Of a stretch of DNA of 64,000 nucleotides, positions 36,488 through 50,330 are shown one piece after another. Positions within the stretch are counted from its first letter, which is position 1; each line of letters begins with the position of its first letter. Both the position numbers and the translations under genes were made by a program. The notes under the pieces were generated by a model, which worked only from the letters and a program-made list of their open reading frames with translations, searched no databases and was not told where the DNA came from. This DNA is from Sambucus nigra (lineage: Eukaryota > Streptophyta > Magnoliopsida > Dipsacales > Adoxaceae): contig OX422221.1 in assembly GCA_949130495.1 (NCBI GenBank), positions 31,446,917-31,510,916 on the forward strand, given 5' to 3'.

Positions 36488-39236
36488 TACTTCCCCCCTT
36501 ACAAATGAATTTTGTCCTCAAAATTTTGATAATTGTGTTACTAGTATCTTTGGATATTTCCTCGCATAACATCCATCACTTCATAAATTCCAAATCGTTA
36601 TATTGTTCCCTATACAGCTTTACTAACAGTATCCTTCGGCTTGACGGTCTACACACTACCGTTCATACTAGTGATCAATCATCTTTAGTCACCTTACACC
36701 GAAATATCCAATCATTTTATTTACCATTTCACGTTGGCAACTTCACCACACATTACAATTTTTATCCAATTCTTTCCACTACGATGAGCCTATATACTAA
36801 TGGCTATAGCCTTCCCTCTACTAAGAAAGGCCCCAACACCCCCATATGCCAACCCGCTTATTCATGTACGTTTATGTTCAACATATACGTTTCCACATCT
36901 TTGGATTGTGGATGATACTAAAAATTCAATTAAATTAGATGCCCATACACCGTGTATTTCGTGCCTATCTTCATAAATACAACCCCTCTCTATTAGCATT
37001 AAATCATAAAATTACCATCAACTCACAGTTTTACCCACATACTTGTGGAAAAACCAAAGTACTAAATCCATGCCCTAATGACCACACATCTCCCAACTCT
37101 CGACTCTTACTAAGGTTCATGCATGGGCGTCTCGCAAGCGAAATCTAAACAAGGAACTCCCCAAATTAATTACTACCTAACTTTGTCGGTCATCGAGATC
37201 CATAGGCGCACAGCACCTAACAAGAATACTCAAAATACTTTTCTCCAATATGCGTGTCTAATTTTCCACTCCCCATCACTAAAGGAGTTATAGAACACTG
37301 CGCTATTAGTATCACTAAGTCCTTAGTGCTAAATCAATATGGAGCCAAATCTCTTCGCCAAATAATAAATATAAAATAATACCATTAATTAAATTAGTAA
37401 AAAGTCCCTACGCGCTAGGATAAAATGTAACGCGACAACTATACTTTCTGAAGTCTAATATACAATACAATATATATACAGCCTCACCCCTCTTTCAGGT
37501 GATACTTTGCAAAACAATACATTTTACCCTGGAACAGGGAATACAGTCTTACTGTAATACTCCACTATTGCTCAAACTCTCGTTACCGAGTCTCTACTAA
37601 GGATAATAATATGCTCTATACTCATAACTCTTCAAAAGAGTACACTAACCATCAATATAAACATGCTCTTAACGCCTACACGCGTACCCCCGCAGGCGAC
37701 ACCAAAAAGCCATGCTACCAAACTTTAAATATATTCACCATATAAGGTTGATACTTCCAACACACCCACTAAATCCAACTCACCGAAGAATTTTAATGTT
37801 AACAATCATGTACCGTGATGCACCCCTATCACCCGAAACTAACCCCATATTCATACGGATAAAACAAAAATCTTACATCCATTTGCTAATAGCTTTGCCT
37901 GATCGACGGGCTTCTGAACGTAATCTTTGTGTCGGAACTAACCCAAGATTTGGTGCAATGGTTGTTCCTTTAGGATATCATTTTCTACTTTCCATATGCC
38001 TCGCTCTAGGCAATCACTCTTCCTTTGGCTGGTATGTCAACAACTAAAATAATTTCCAAAAAACCTTTCCTACCTCTGGCACTGGCCCCACTGGTGTCCC
38101 TCGCTATTTCCTTGGCCTTGGAGGCCCGGAGGAATGTGTTACTGATGTTGTTGAGGGCCCCCTATTGGTCCTACCTAAATCCACAACCTTCGAGTCGATA
38201 AGCTCCAGATCTAAATCTCTTAGCCAAATCCCACTGCCAAAAAAACTTCTCTTGTTATTGTTGTGCCTTACTTGCACTATTCTCACCTACATTTCAAGTC
38301 TGACTGCTCTCACTTACTCTCTTGATCCCATTCATGTGGATGCGATGACAATGGCAATGAAGTTGTTCGGTATTAATGACCTCAGTGTATGTCTCCAATG
38401 TCTGATTAGCGAATAACTGTTGTTGGATTCTCCAAGTAAGTCCATCCATGAACTTTCACATCTTCTTCACTTCAATGTTCACCTCGTATTTCATAAAAAT
38501 AGCTAACTTAATGAACTCCTCCTTTAACTACTCTACGATTCGATCTCCTTGAGATACATCGAGAAACTTTCGCCTCATCTATTTCAGAATAGTGAACAAA
38601 AAATACTTGCGGTCAATCAGTGCCCATAACTCCCCAATGATCATCACATCTCTCTCATCTGCGGTGGTCACAGACTCCCAACACTGTAAAGCCACTTACA
38701 CAAGATTGAATGTCGCTAACAACTGTTTCTAAGTGTCACTGCACTCAATCATATGAAGGTGGTGCTACATATCCTTATTCCACTGACTAGGCACAACCAC
38801 ATCCGAGCTACCATGAAACTGTGGTGGGTGGCCCTTCTAAAATTCATCCCTTACTCTCTGCTAATCGGATGGCCCCAGGAGGGCCTATATGACTTATGGC
38901 TTTGGCTAAATCTACGGGAAGTGGTATGCCATTGCGGTTATCATTGCGTTAACTACTTGTGCCACGATTTCGGCCACCTCTCTTGTTGAAATGTCTCCCA
39001 GCGTCCTCAACGTCCGCTCTCATCGGACAAGTCCCCTTTGGCAGCATCTGAAATGAGATTGAAGCTTTTATCATCTCATAATCAAATATAAAGTAATGAG
39101 CAGAAGAGCGTAAATGTGCGTACGTAGAGTAATACAATAATCTTATAATAAGGCTTTATATCAAATAAAGATATGCAGAAATGTGAAAATCCGTACAGAT
39201 CCTAAGGACACTAGAATTTGATGCTCTGATACCATC
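36488..39236 (-). pseudogene. Decayed Ty3/gypsy internal region with gag remnant (right unit, family E/D)
   Basis: A polypurine tract (36488-36500, TTCCCCCCTTA on the plus strand) is followed by TTTTGTCCTCAAAATTTT, a common 3' end of gypsy pol. On the minus strand about 38840-38100 gives a damaged Gag capsid region: VALQCWESVTT, ADERDVM, DRKYFLF, RRKFLDVSQGDRIVE and KFMDGLTWRI-like pieces separated by stops. No RT or integrase can be recognised in 36500-38090. The primer-binding site TGGTATCAGAGC lies two bases from the right LTR. It is the oldest layer, with heavy decay. Confidence 0.75.
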
Positions 39237-41673
39237 TGTGAAACCCCTCATATTTTAATCACGGGTGATCAATTGTTTATTAAAACAAACATGAATCTCA
39301 TTTGGTTCATTCTAAGCATCACTATCGAAAAGTTTTTAATTTACAAAACATTTATATTAAATTAAGCCAGTGTCAAATTCTATGTTTCATTAACGTCACA
39401 ATATGTGAAAACAAATAATAACTCAACCATGATGACAAAATATAAGAGTCTGAATCATCACATGATAAATAGAAAAATAATAAGTACCGAATAAACAATC
39501 AGTTCCAAGACTAAAATGTAGACCATAAGTCTAATGAAATAAAACTGAATCCAAAAACATAGTATGATAAATTAAACATAATGAATGTGTCAACTGAATG
39601 GGCAACATGCCCAAATTAAATATTGAATCATAAATCATAATCTAGTAATGAATAACTGAAGTGTCTACACATATCACTATCTAAAAGTAATAGAACTAAT
39701 GTATCTCTCATAATTACCACCGAAATGCTTGCATACTCTGCTATCATGTCCACATACCTCTTGTAGCAAATCAAGAAATATTGGTTCATAATGTCACCTC
39801 GAACATTAAATCAAATAACACACAACTGAGGTGAACATAGTTTTAAGCCTTTGGTCTATGCACATGCCTAACGTACACAAATGACATTTTGATCCCATTA
39901 TACACTCTCAAACAGTGAGCTGCCTAATGTTCTATGTTCTGGGGCGCGCATCCAGACCTCACTAGAATCATCAAGGTGGGATCGCCCTCTGTACCGAACC
40001 TCCCCAGGCATCGTATATATGTTTAAAAATATAACAAATAACATAATAGGTATTCACATAACCTATATATACATATATTCAGTATAGGTATACACACAAT
40101 CTATACTATGTCCCGTGCATAGCATTTATCTCTCTCAGATACTCAACGCACTAAGGATTCTCATACAGTGCTTTATTCATATTTTTCGAGTATCACTCAC
40201 TATCCGAAGGGTCCTATAATCCCTTAAGTTATTTCAGTAGTTAACACATCACTATACTACTGGTATTAGTCTTGGTCATGGTTTACTCTCCCCTAAACGC
40301 AAATTGTAAATTCCTGATACATATCTCAATCGTTTGACTATTATCGGTCCTTATCCCAAGATTATCCTCATTCAGATTAACAAATCCTTAACTGTATGTC
40401 TAATGACATTCTCTAAGTCTTTATATAAATAATAAACTTCACCAAAGTTTCTCGTAATTCATTTCAAGAGGAGGTATAACAAAATGGCAAATCTCATCAA
40501 AATGGGCAACCTAATCGATTTGGTAGGGATTCCAAATCGATTTGCACACCGAATCTATTTGGTCTTCAAAGCTAATCGATTGGCACCTGGCTGTATTTGT
40601 CTTCTTCATTGATGTTACGACTATTAACCATTAAATCTTTATCACAACTCCTTAATACTTACCCAATATCCCATTCAACATAACCGAACATTAAACATAT
40701 GCATTGGGATAATTTTTAACGTAAATAACACGTAAAGACTATAAGAAATCTACCTAAAAAATATCAAAACCCATAATTCATCAAAACCTTTAGTTTATGT
40801 GTTCTTGATGTATATTTATCAATTTACCTATACTTCTTTCATGTTAATCATCCCATATTCTCTGATTTCGTTTTATCTATATATATGGATTTGTTCTACA
40901 TGAATTCCTACCCCGAATCATGAATTCTACCCATCTAAATCCCAAAAATCATCATTTAAAACGTGAAAGTAAACCCTACATTACATGGGTATTATGACAT
41001 TCTCTAACTAATGCAAGATAAATAATTTACTTGATCAAATAGGTTTGATTTTCAGTCTGAGATGGTGAGGATGTTCCTTCCTTGCTCTAATCTTGAATGA
41101 GCAATGTTCATGGTGTGAAACGGTGTGGAATGGTCTAGGTCTCATCTCCTATTCCTCTCATGTGACCTCTTCTCTCTCCCAAGTGTTGTAACCCTAGTAT
41201 CTAACTCAAAGGGGCTGATATAACACTCTAATTTTCAGAGTTCCTTCTGCCGTAATCTCCAAAATGATTGAAACTCCCTTACGTGGTGCCAGATTGGTCT
41301 AAAATTGACCCATGACTCAATCAATATACCCGGGTACATTATTCTGCCTATTTGGACCCATTCGGAATCAACTATGACATCGAAATCTCCATCTGATTCA
41401 CTCTACATATATTCCCTATCTCTACCTCAATATAGTCTACACGCCACTCTCGATTTAGATATAACACAATCACGTCGATATGACTCACTACGACGTGTGA
41501 TAATTATCGAAAGTTATTTACAACTCGCTAAGTAATTTTATTCCATAAATATTATTCACTATCTCTTCAGATTAATATTTTAATAGACTTTTAATTTTTA
41601 ATTACGGCACACGTGTAATTTAAAATAACCGAATTAAATAAATTCAAACTACTCAAAAATACAGGGTGTTACA
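39237..41673 (-). repeat. 5' LTR of the E/D family (2437 bp)
   Basis: It runs from TGTGAAACCC to GGGTGTTACA. The ends form an inverted repeat of about 10 bases (TGTGACACCC / GGGTGTYACA). The following CATCT may be half of a target duplication; its partner lies outside the window. A patch of AATCGATTTGG-like short repeats is at 40510-40590. Confidence 0.85.
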
Positions 41674-41824
41674 CATCTCTTGGATCTCCTCACACTATAA
41701 AAGTCGATTACGTCTCACTTTTATTTTCACTAGTTAATTGTGTTCACTTACAATTTTTAGCATTAATTAATTTTTGCTTGAAACTATTTAAAAAATAAAA
41801 AATATATATATAATTGTTTTATAT
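41674..41824. other. Flanking sequence without recognised features
   Basis: An AT-rich spacer between the nest and the microsatellite. I see no gene or element end. Confidence 0.5.
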
Positions 41825-42134
<310 letters not shown>

Positions 42135-42137
<3 letters not shown>

Positions 42138-43770
42138 ATTTGTAATTATTCGCACTATTTATTTCTTCACCTTGAGAGTTGGATTGATACATGTACCTAC
42201 CAATATACAAGTTATTTAAAAAAAATTGTAGGTAAATCAAGTGATTTTAAGACTTAGCTTTTCAAGACAAGGACTACGCACATGCAAAAGGTGCAGTTAT
42301 CAATTCGTTTGACTGTCGTGGGTAAGATTTGATTTTAAAACTAATCAAATGATCCCCGTTAATTGGCTAATCATTGTGTGAGTAGTTCTGAGATCATATT
42401 TTGGAGGAATCTGGGTCTATGAGATATCTTGGATTATGAAACCCCATTTCTAGCCTTATATGATTTATTTCCTCTACTAAATCCGAACCGATGGAATATT
42501 TTATAATTCTGGTGGAGTAGTAAATAAGTTAAGTCTGAGAATCAAAGAATTGATTACAGGTTAGTTAAAATAAATTAACAAAAACTTGATTTAATCCACG
42601 GGCATCGCAAATTTAAATTGGAGAATCATATTATCTTCCATAATCTTGTTTTCAAATAAGACCTCATTATTCCGAGTTATTTATAGAAGTATAAATTGGA
42701 ATGAATTCATAATTATTTAGTAAATATAATCATGATTAAATATAGAAAGAAAATTCAAGACTCGTACAAAATGCATGCTAGCGTGTCGCGTCGACTAAAA
42801 TATTGTCATGTCGTGTTGGGTTGTGTGAAAACACGACTCTCTCTGGGTTTACTTGGAGGCTAAGTGTTAAACGAAAATGTAATTAACCCTTTTTATATTT
42901 AATTAGTTTAATTAGTGTACATTTTTAGTTTAAAATAATATATTAATTTTGATGATTCCAAACATATTTTTATTATGTAATATGTAAATATTTCTTAATT
43001 TAAAATATATATTTTGTTTTTATACTTTTATGTAAATATTACCGTAGAATATATTTGTACATACTACTTGTGATATATATGTAGTATAATAGTTCATTGT
43101 TTATATAACTATTATTAATTGTGTAATCTTCTACTATAGTTAGCACTTTTTTTATATTTATATAATTATCTGTCTTACTATTTATTTAGTTGTGCAATAT
43201 ATATATTTTATTATTTAGTTTTGTTATTAACTCCTTTATATAAGTAAATTTGGCCACTTTTTATAAAACTATAACTTTTAGCAAATATCATCTCCACGTA
43301 CTTACATATGTGGTTATACTTAGGAGATGTATCAAGTTGTTCTTCAAATTGGTGTATGCCTCCCATAACTTTTTTAATATACCTGTTATACTTGCATGTC
43401 ATGCTTTGGATTTGTCCACATCTTTTAACCTTATCTATTCCTTATAATTATTATATATATTAAAGTTCAAACGTTTTTTTTTATATATCTTTCTCAAATA
43501 TAAAAAAAAATAAATAAATAAATAAATAAAATATTTACGTTTTTTTATTAAACAGAAAACTAATTTTTATTACGTTTATTTAAGATGTTTTTTTTACATA
43601 AAATAGATAACGTTTTTTTGGAAAATAATTTTTTTTGTACATATATATTTATATATTTCTGTACAATTAAAATATCTATGTATATTTTTTAAATATACTT
43701 ACTGTCTTTATATATGTTTTCATTTATATATATTTACGTTTTAAAATTTCGTGTCCTTGCTAAAGATATA
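42135..43770. other. AT-rich intergenic sequence
   Basis: I see no coding region. It includes a short AAAT microsatellite (43505-43530) and T-rich runs. Confidence 0.5.
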
Positions 43771-44019
43771 ATGGATTTTGTCATACAATTTGTTTTGTGC
43801 CGTGAACTGCCTTGGACAGTTAATACTTGGAATTTTTTTATAAATTTCCATCCAGATGAGATTTATTTTAGATCTCTATAGCTCTGTGCTCCTAGTCACT
43901 TTATAGCAAATGTACCTTTACTTTGGCAAGATGGTAGAAGTTGTCTATTATCAGACCTAGGGCCCCTCGCTTGTGGCAGGTTCCATCAAATCCCTCTAAA
44001 GCACAAATGTGCTGTTTGA
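43771..44019 (+). pseudogene. Coding-like fragment of unknown family
   Basis: From ATG at 43771 the frame is open to TGA at 44017 apart from one TAG at 43879. Codon composition is clearly less AT-rich than the surroundings, and the predicted peptide has a protein-like mix (for example NFHPDEIYFRSL and ANVPLLWQDGRSC). I do not recognise the family. It may be an exon or a captured fragment of a host gene; it may also be chance. Confidence 0.3.
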
Positions 44020-44502
44020 AGCAAAGATATCTCATCATACTCCTTATTTGTGCCATTTTTTTTATTTGTAAACTGTCATGAAAAGTTTTGGCATTTCTTT
44101 TAAAGATTAATATATTTTTTTGTTGTTTTTGATGTTTACATATGATTATCTGTTGGAATTTTTTTCCGAAATTTTTTATAAAAAAAAATCTGTTGGAATT
44201 TTTCTGTCCGAAATCTTTTTGTAAAATATTTGTTGAATTTTTTTGTTGTCCGAAATTTTCCTTCTGTCCGGATTTTTTTAATATCTGTTCGCAAATATTT
44301 TTTAAATATCAGTCAGAAATTTTTTATGAGATCAGGAATTATTTTTTATATATACATATCAGTTCCGAAAATTTTATATATATACATACTTTTACATGTC
44401 AATATTTTTATCCATGATATATCCGTTTCAGATCTTGTGTTGTCATCCTTGTGTCATGTGCCAAGAAGTTATATTATATAAATATATATCTTTTTCCTTG
44501 AC

Positions 44503-44734
44503 AGCTTTGGAAACATACCTTGAGTTAAGTCCCATCCATGTACTTAGTCATAAAAATGGAAGTCCTCTTGCACGCCTTGCTGTAATAATGTGGGACGATT
44601 TTTTTTCTTATGCCACGTACACCTGCTTCGGTGGTAATTGTCTTGGAAAACGCATATATCAGAATTGTAATCTTTCACAGATTTTTGTTCGATCAGAGTT
44701 ATTTTCTGATGGCTTAAGATCTAATGAACTGTAG
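44503..44734 (+). pseudogene. Second coding-like fragment, possible exon
   Basis: A frame of about 75 codons follows a good splice-acceptor-like sequence (TTTTTCCTTGACAG ending near 44503) and stops at 44734. The peptide (LETYLELSPIHVLSH, ARLAVIMWDDFF) looks protein-like and is less AT-biased than its flanks. It could belong with 43771-44019 as exons of one decayed gene. Family not recognised. Confidence 0.3.
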
Positions 44735-45049
44735 CAATTTATGTACACATCATTCGTGTCATCAGCAAAGACCTGATACATTTCATTTATAATTTTTTTA
44801 TTACTGAGCCTCCCTACTTTTATGGACTAACTTATGACGTTTTGAAAAAGAGAAGCCTTCTTTTAAAGATGTCTATCTTTTATATCTCATTTATCACTAA
44901 TGGTTTCTCTCTCTATGAGTCTACCATTTAATTCTTAGACAGTAAATTAAAGACAGATATGGAAATCAACTTGCCATGTATTCTTGAGCATTTATTGCTC
45001 CTTCAGCCTACAGATTTTTTAGAAGAGCGTATCTCACTCTCCCCTCCAA

Positions 45050-46184
45050 CGGTCATCTTATTATTGATATCTACAAATTGAAGATCAGCTATTGTTGAAG
45101 CACACACGAAAAATAAAAGAGCATCCAGAAAATTTTATTCAGCTCCATATACACACAGAAAAGAGAGCAAACAGAAATTTGCAATCAGCTCTACAAAGCA
45201 ATAATTTCAGCATTCTTCCATTCGTTGAAGATCAAGAGAAACAGAGCACAACAACTCTATTTTGCTATAATCTCAAGAGAAGTTTAAGAGTCCAAAAATT
45301 AGATTTAATTTTGGGTGTCTCAACCAAGAAGAAACTCAGACTCATTTTGTATCTTTAAAGAGTTTCAGAATCTGTACATCATTTCTACTCCATTTGTGTA
45401 AAAATTTGAAGCTTGGGTTTTTAGCTTCGGTGGTTGTACTAGTAGTGGGTTTTTGCTGCTCGGTTGTACAAGAGGTGGTTTGATCCTACCATACAAGTGG
45501 ATCAGGACTAGTGAAGCGCGGGAGACGGAAGCTTGCTCTTGGCGCGTGGACGTAGGCCGGGTTTTGGCCGAACCACGTTAAAAATACGGTGTCATTTATT
45601 TTCAGCACTTATATTTATTTATTTGCTTGTGTGTGACTGGTTATCTTTATTTTAAGCACTTACACTTGCAATAGAATTAATTCTGAAAATTTGATAATTT
45701 TATTTTAAGACAGAAATAATTATTTTCGTAATAATTAATTATTTCAGAATATTAATTTTTATTAAATACGAAAATTGTTTATAAATTTATTGGGTCTTAT
45801 AATCTTAAAATATAACTTGTTTAATTTATTGAGAGTATTTAATTGATATTCTTGTGTGAATCACTTTAGATTAAATCCAGAATATAAGATACGAAAATTG
45901 ATTATTTATTTATTGGATGTTGTAATCTCTTGTTTAATCAATTGAAAGTATTTATTTGATAATTTATTTATTGTGTGTTTCAATCTCTGATTTGAATTAT
46001 TTAAATTAATTGGTAACATTTATTTAATCATTATTGGTTTAATTATTTAAGATTTATTTAATCTGAAATTTGTATTAAGTGTTTTAAATTAAATATTTTC
46101 TGAAATATTAATTAAACCCGAAAAGTTAGTAAAATCTCAATTCACCCCCCCCCCCCCCCCTCTTGAGTATTTTTCTGGGCAACA
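45050..46184 (+). repeat. Ty1/copia-type LTR without its element (solo or truncated)
   Basis: GTGGACGTAGGCCGGG and GGCCGAACCACGTTAAAA (45546-45585) and the end CAATTCACCCCCC...CTCTTGAG...GGGCAACA are hallmarks of a widespread plant copia LTR. After GGGCAACA an intact element would continue with a primer-binding site of the TTGGTATCAGAGC type; here CTAAGGTTG follows instead, so no internal region is attached. The left border is uncertain; the LTR may start several hundred bases earlier. A 16-C run is at 46145-46160. Confidence 0.65.
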
Positions 46185-49100
46185 CTAAGGTTGCCTTATG
46201 GCTATAGATGGACATGATGCAAGTTCTTGGTATTCATTGAATATTATATTGAGCATTTTTTTCTTGCTTTGTCAGTAATTCCTTTAAGCTCTTAGGCAAC
46301 ACTGAAGATCAAGACATGGTGATTTGAGTTAAACAAAAGTGAGAAAATAAAAACTCTCGATTGCACTCTTTTTTGACCTTATACGATGAAGAGAAATTGG
46401 CTCTTAAATATAACTTAAGGCATCCGTCTTCACATTTCAGACATCGTAAATTTCCGTAGTTGTTATTTTTCTTTAGGGCTTGTATGATCCCTATGAGAGG
46501 CCTTTTCTCCTTTTATTTATAAATAAATTTATTTTCTTGCAAAAAAAAAAAGAGAGAAAAAAATTGCGGCAATTGTAATTGAGATTTCTGAGTATTTGTT
46601 TCGAAGAGAGTATAATTGTTTTTCTTCTGTACCTAGTATAGTACAATAGCCAAGTAATAGGTTCAAAACGCTCCAGAAGCCTATTTTAGCTAAAGCCCTT
46701 GGCCTATATCTATTTATTTTTGTGTAAGGTAGGGTATTTGGAAAATGATCCATTGTGGAGGGTCATAGAGGGAGAGGATACATACTAATCACATTTTTGC
46801 GAAAGGGTGAGGAAAGAGAAGGTCAATTCTGTCATATTTTACCATGATGTCATCTTCAAAAGTGCCCACACACCATCCTTACTTTAGGTGGATTATATGC
46901 TAGAATGTTTGATATGTTCGGAACATTATTGCAAAGTTTTTAGAGACTTTGGAGGGCAACAAGACTTTCATCTTATTCAACCTTGGTCTCCTCATACGAA
47001 TCACAACATGATTCTCTATGGTATCATATTCTTCAAACCGTTGGTTTAATATTTGAACCTAGTTATTGATTTTTTTCAATGTATGATTAATTAAACATCT
47101 TAGGGATGGAATTTTTTCACGTTTTAAATGTCGATCCTAAATTGTTTTCATCAACACATAAAACCTCCCTACTAGTCGAAGATTGCTTAAATAATTCTCT
47201 AAAGGTCCTTGGTACATATCAAATCACCAAATGCATAAGCAGATAGTTAATTAGTTCATTAATCTACTAAAAAAGCCATTTGTGAGTTTGTGCAGGAAAC
47301 CCAAACACAGTTTAGTAAAATGGTGATAACTTTCTCTACAACCGTCCAATTAATGAAATGTTTGTTGAATTGGAAATCTAACTTTAAGATCGTTATTTTG
47401 GTATGTGCAACAAATCTTAATTCAAAATATAATCAAAACTCCATGCTTGGGAACTTAAGCCAGTTTTTTAGGACTGAAGCATTGTCTAGTCTACCCACTA
47501 TATCTACCCAAAAATCCTAAATTTGAAACCCAATGCACCCCCAATCACAATCCTATAAATTACTATTTTTTTGGTGAAATTCCTCATCATAATAACACCT
47601 AAAGAATAATATATAGGTATCTCAAATTAATTTCTCACAACTATAAGAACAAACATCTTTATAGAACCCTATATTTCAAGTTTATGAATTCTTACTCAAT
47701 TATCAACATAATAGCTTCCGTAATAAGCTAAATATAAAGGTGATGATATAAATATAAAAAGATCGGAATTCCAAAATTAAAATAACTAAATATAAAATTC
47801 AATGTAGCCAATTTTTTGTCATGCATAAAACCCATAATTTATCATGAAAGAATTTTATTATCTATTTCAAATGAATCCATCCAATAAATCTTTCACTAAC
47901 AATATAAATAATGATTCTAATAATGTTATTATTTCAATCGAAGATTTAATCCGTGAATCCCAAATCAATTAACCCTAACTTCACAACTTAGATATGAACC
48001 GGAGTTCTAACATTTAGACTCCAATTGTCATTCCTAACAATTCAAAAATATAACTTTTGCTCCAAAATTTAAATTTAGAACCTAAGATTTATCTTCTGTA
48101 GTAGAGTGAATAACATGAACTCTACCATACATTCTAGTCAAGGGGGATAAATAGTATAATTATTGCTTTTATTGGTTAAAGATGAAGAAATAATATGTTG
48201 TTCCATTATTGTAGCTTGCTCACTTGCTTTCTTTATATCCCACCTTATTTTTCAAGTTGCCTCGTAAGCTTGCCACTCTTTATGTATCCCCCAAATAGTT
48301 TTAGGGTTTAGGTTAACATACACTAAGAGTTTTATGTTAGGTTGACCTTATGTTTTTAACTAGTTAATCTCGTCACTCCCGTGAAACCCTATTTTAATTT
48401 AAGTAATGAGCGCCAAAACCGAACCCAAATGGTTTTCAACTTGCCCAAATGAGTTACCGATGTCACAGGCCTAATTTCCATATTTTCAAGATCATTTAGG
48501 CGTCCAAATGACCCCCATAAGTCCCTTAAAGTTTATAACCCAACCATAACATGAATTACTCCCGTAAGCCAAATCACATATTTTAACACATAAATTATCC
48601 AAATTAATTTATTATGCAAATAGCAGTTTAGTTTAATACCAAAAATATAACTTATCAAAAAAAAATTACTAAAAATTTATCCAATTTAATTTATTGAAAA
48701 AATCCCATTTAGTTTTTCAACAAAGACAATTTTGTTCCAATTAAATCAATTGATTTAAAAACTGCACATAAATTAATTATTTAAAAACCCTGCGTATTAC
48801 AAGCAGGTGGTGCGGTGATTTGGAGGTCCCTCTTGTAGGACACTGTTGCTTTGTCTACTACGGGCAAATAATTTTTGGAAGAAAAACAAGCGGCCAAAGA
48901 GGCCTGGCTTTAGGGTTTTGTGGATGATTTTGAGATTACAATAGATTGTGTGGAGATACAATGTGTTAGCCAAAGTGTTATCACTTGGTCAAAAATCAAA
49001 TTCATCATGGGAGGACAACCCATATTATTGTTCGATTTCATTTTTTATGGAAAGTTCTCGATGTGGGTGTCGTTTTTCCGAAGGAAATTAGCACAAAAAA

Positions 49101-50097
49101 TAATCCGGTCGCTTTGTGTATTGCGTCCCTTAAATAAATTTCATATTGGGTCATTAAACCAAAGTGAGCGAGTGATAGCGAGGCTTGAGAAAAGTTGTAA
49201 ACCTTAGTTGATTTAATCAAACAAAAGAACCATTATCATCTATAGAGGTAGGTAAATTGATCAACCATCTTGTCTTGCAATTTCTTAGTGTGTGACTTCT
49301 TTTTTACTTTCTTATACTTTTCATTTCAATTATATTATTCTTGTCATCTCTCGAGTTTCTTTATTGTTCAGTAATGAGCGAGCATGGATCACTCATGGCC
49401 CAACTCTTTTGCTTCAATAATTGCAAGACAATTGACATTATATGAGGCTGACGATTTGGTTGTAAATGTCATAAATCATAGCTTTGAATATAACCTCTCG
49501 TCTCTATGTATTGTAAATGTTATCATAAATCATAGCTTTTCAACCTTTACATAAACTATTGTAGATGGAGCATTATTCTAATTCTTCAACATGGGTAATG
49601 CTAAAGGTTTTTGTCGGATAGTTTTCTGGACGGATAATTTCTTATTAGTAGCTATATAATTGGACGGACAATAACAAATCCCTTCTGAGGTAGGCAGAAC
49701 TATTTGCATATTAGTTGTAAAGTCTCTAACTTAAAAACACGTGTTAATAACTCACATGAACAAAGAAAAATGATTTGATCTATAAAATTATTAAGAAACA
49801 TGTTCTAGTACTATGTTAAAGCTCATTAAATGTTCTGTCTTGATACACGTGATCAATTTCTTATAGTGTATTGATAGTTTAACACTATGGTAGGTAGAAT
49901 AGCAAAGTGAAACAAAGAGGATGAAAGAAGGAAAATTGACATGAAACAGGACTTTTTTTTTTGTTTCATCTAAGAAAATATAAGGAAGAAAGAGTGGGAT
50001 AATCCATTTTTTTAAGTTGCCAAAAAATTAGGAGGAAAACACGAGATAAGGATGAAGAGGGGAGTATTAATTACAGTTTAACATTTTAAGCAAATCA
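46185..50097. other. AT-rich intergenic sequence without recognised genes
   Basis: No frame here has recognisable motifs, and the short frames are compatible with chance in AT-rich DNA. The purine/pyrimidine composition changes near 46530-46570 and 49930-50040. I cannot assign a transposon to it. Confidence 0.5.
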
Positions 50098-50330
50098 AAG
50101 TGTTTGTACCTTCACCCCAAGGGGTTGGTTGAGTACCTGATCACTCATAACTAAAGGGTTTGTACCCCCGAGGTTATGAGTTCGATTCCCTCCGCCAACA
50201 TAAACTTTAACCACGGACTGCAGAGAGTAATATTTGTTTCGTAAGCCTTGCTTGGGGCAGATAATCTGAAGTGCGCGCAAGCTGATCCGGGATAAATAAC
50301 CCTTCCTACAAAAAAAGAAGTATTTGTACC
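50098..50330 (+). mobile_element. tRNA-derived SINE with target-site duplication
   Basis: The 207-bp body (50111-50317) starts with a tRNA-like head: an A-box-like GGTTGGTTGAGTACCTG (50139-50155) and a B-box GAGTTCGATTCC (about 50179-50190), the internal RNA polymerase III promoter. It ends in a short poly-A after GGGATAAATAACCC. Thirteen-base repeats flank it, AAGTGTTTGTACC (50098-50110) and AAGTATTTGTACC (50318-50330), with one mismatch, as expected after LINE-mediated retroposition. A minus-strand frame across it is a by-product. Confidence 0.85.

Noticed and set aside
36505..36915. A 136-codon plus-strand frame as a host gene
   Set aside because: It is antisense to the 3' end of a decayed gypsy element, begins in the polypurine/pol-end sequence, and has low-complexity composition with no motif.
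46529..46753. A 74-codon minus-strand frame as a small protein
   Set aside because: It starts in ordinary AT-rich sequence and ends in an A-rich run, with no conserved motif or supporting context.
50095..50280. A true tRNA gene at the SINE
   Set aside because: The A and B boxes are tRNA-like, but there is no foldable acceptor stem or anticodon arm, and the body continues into a non-tRNA tail with poly-A and target duplications.
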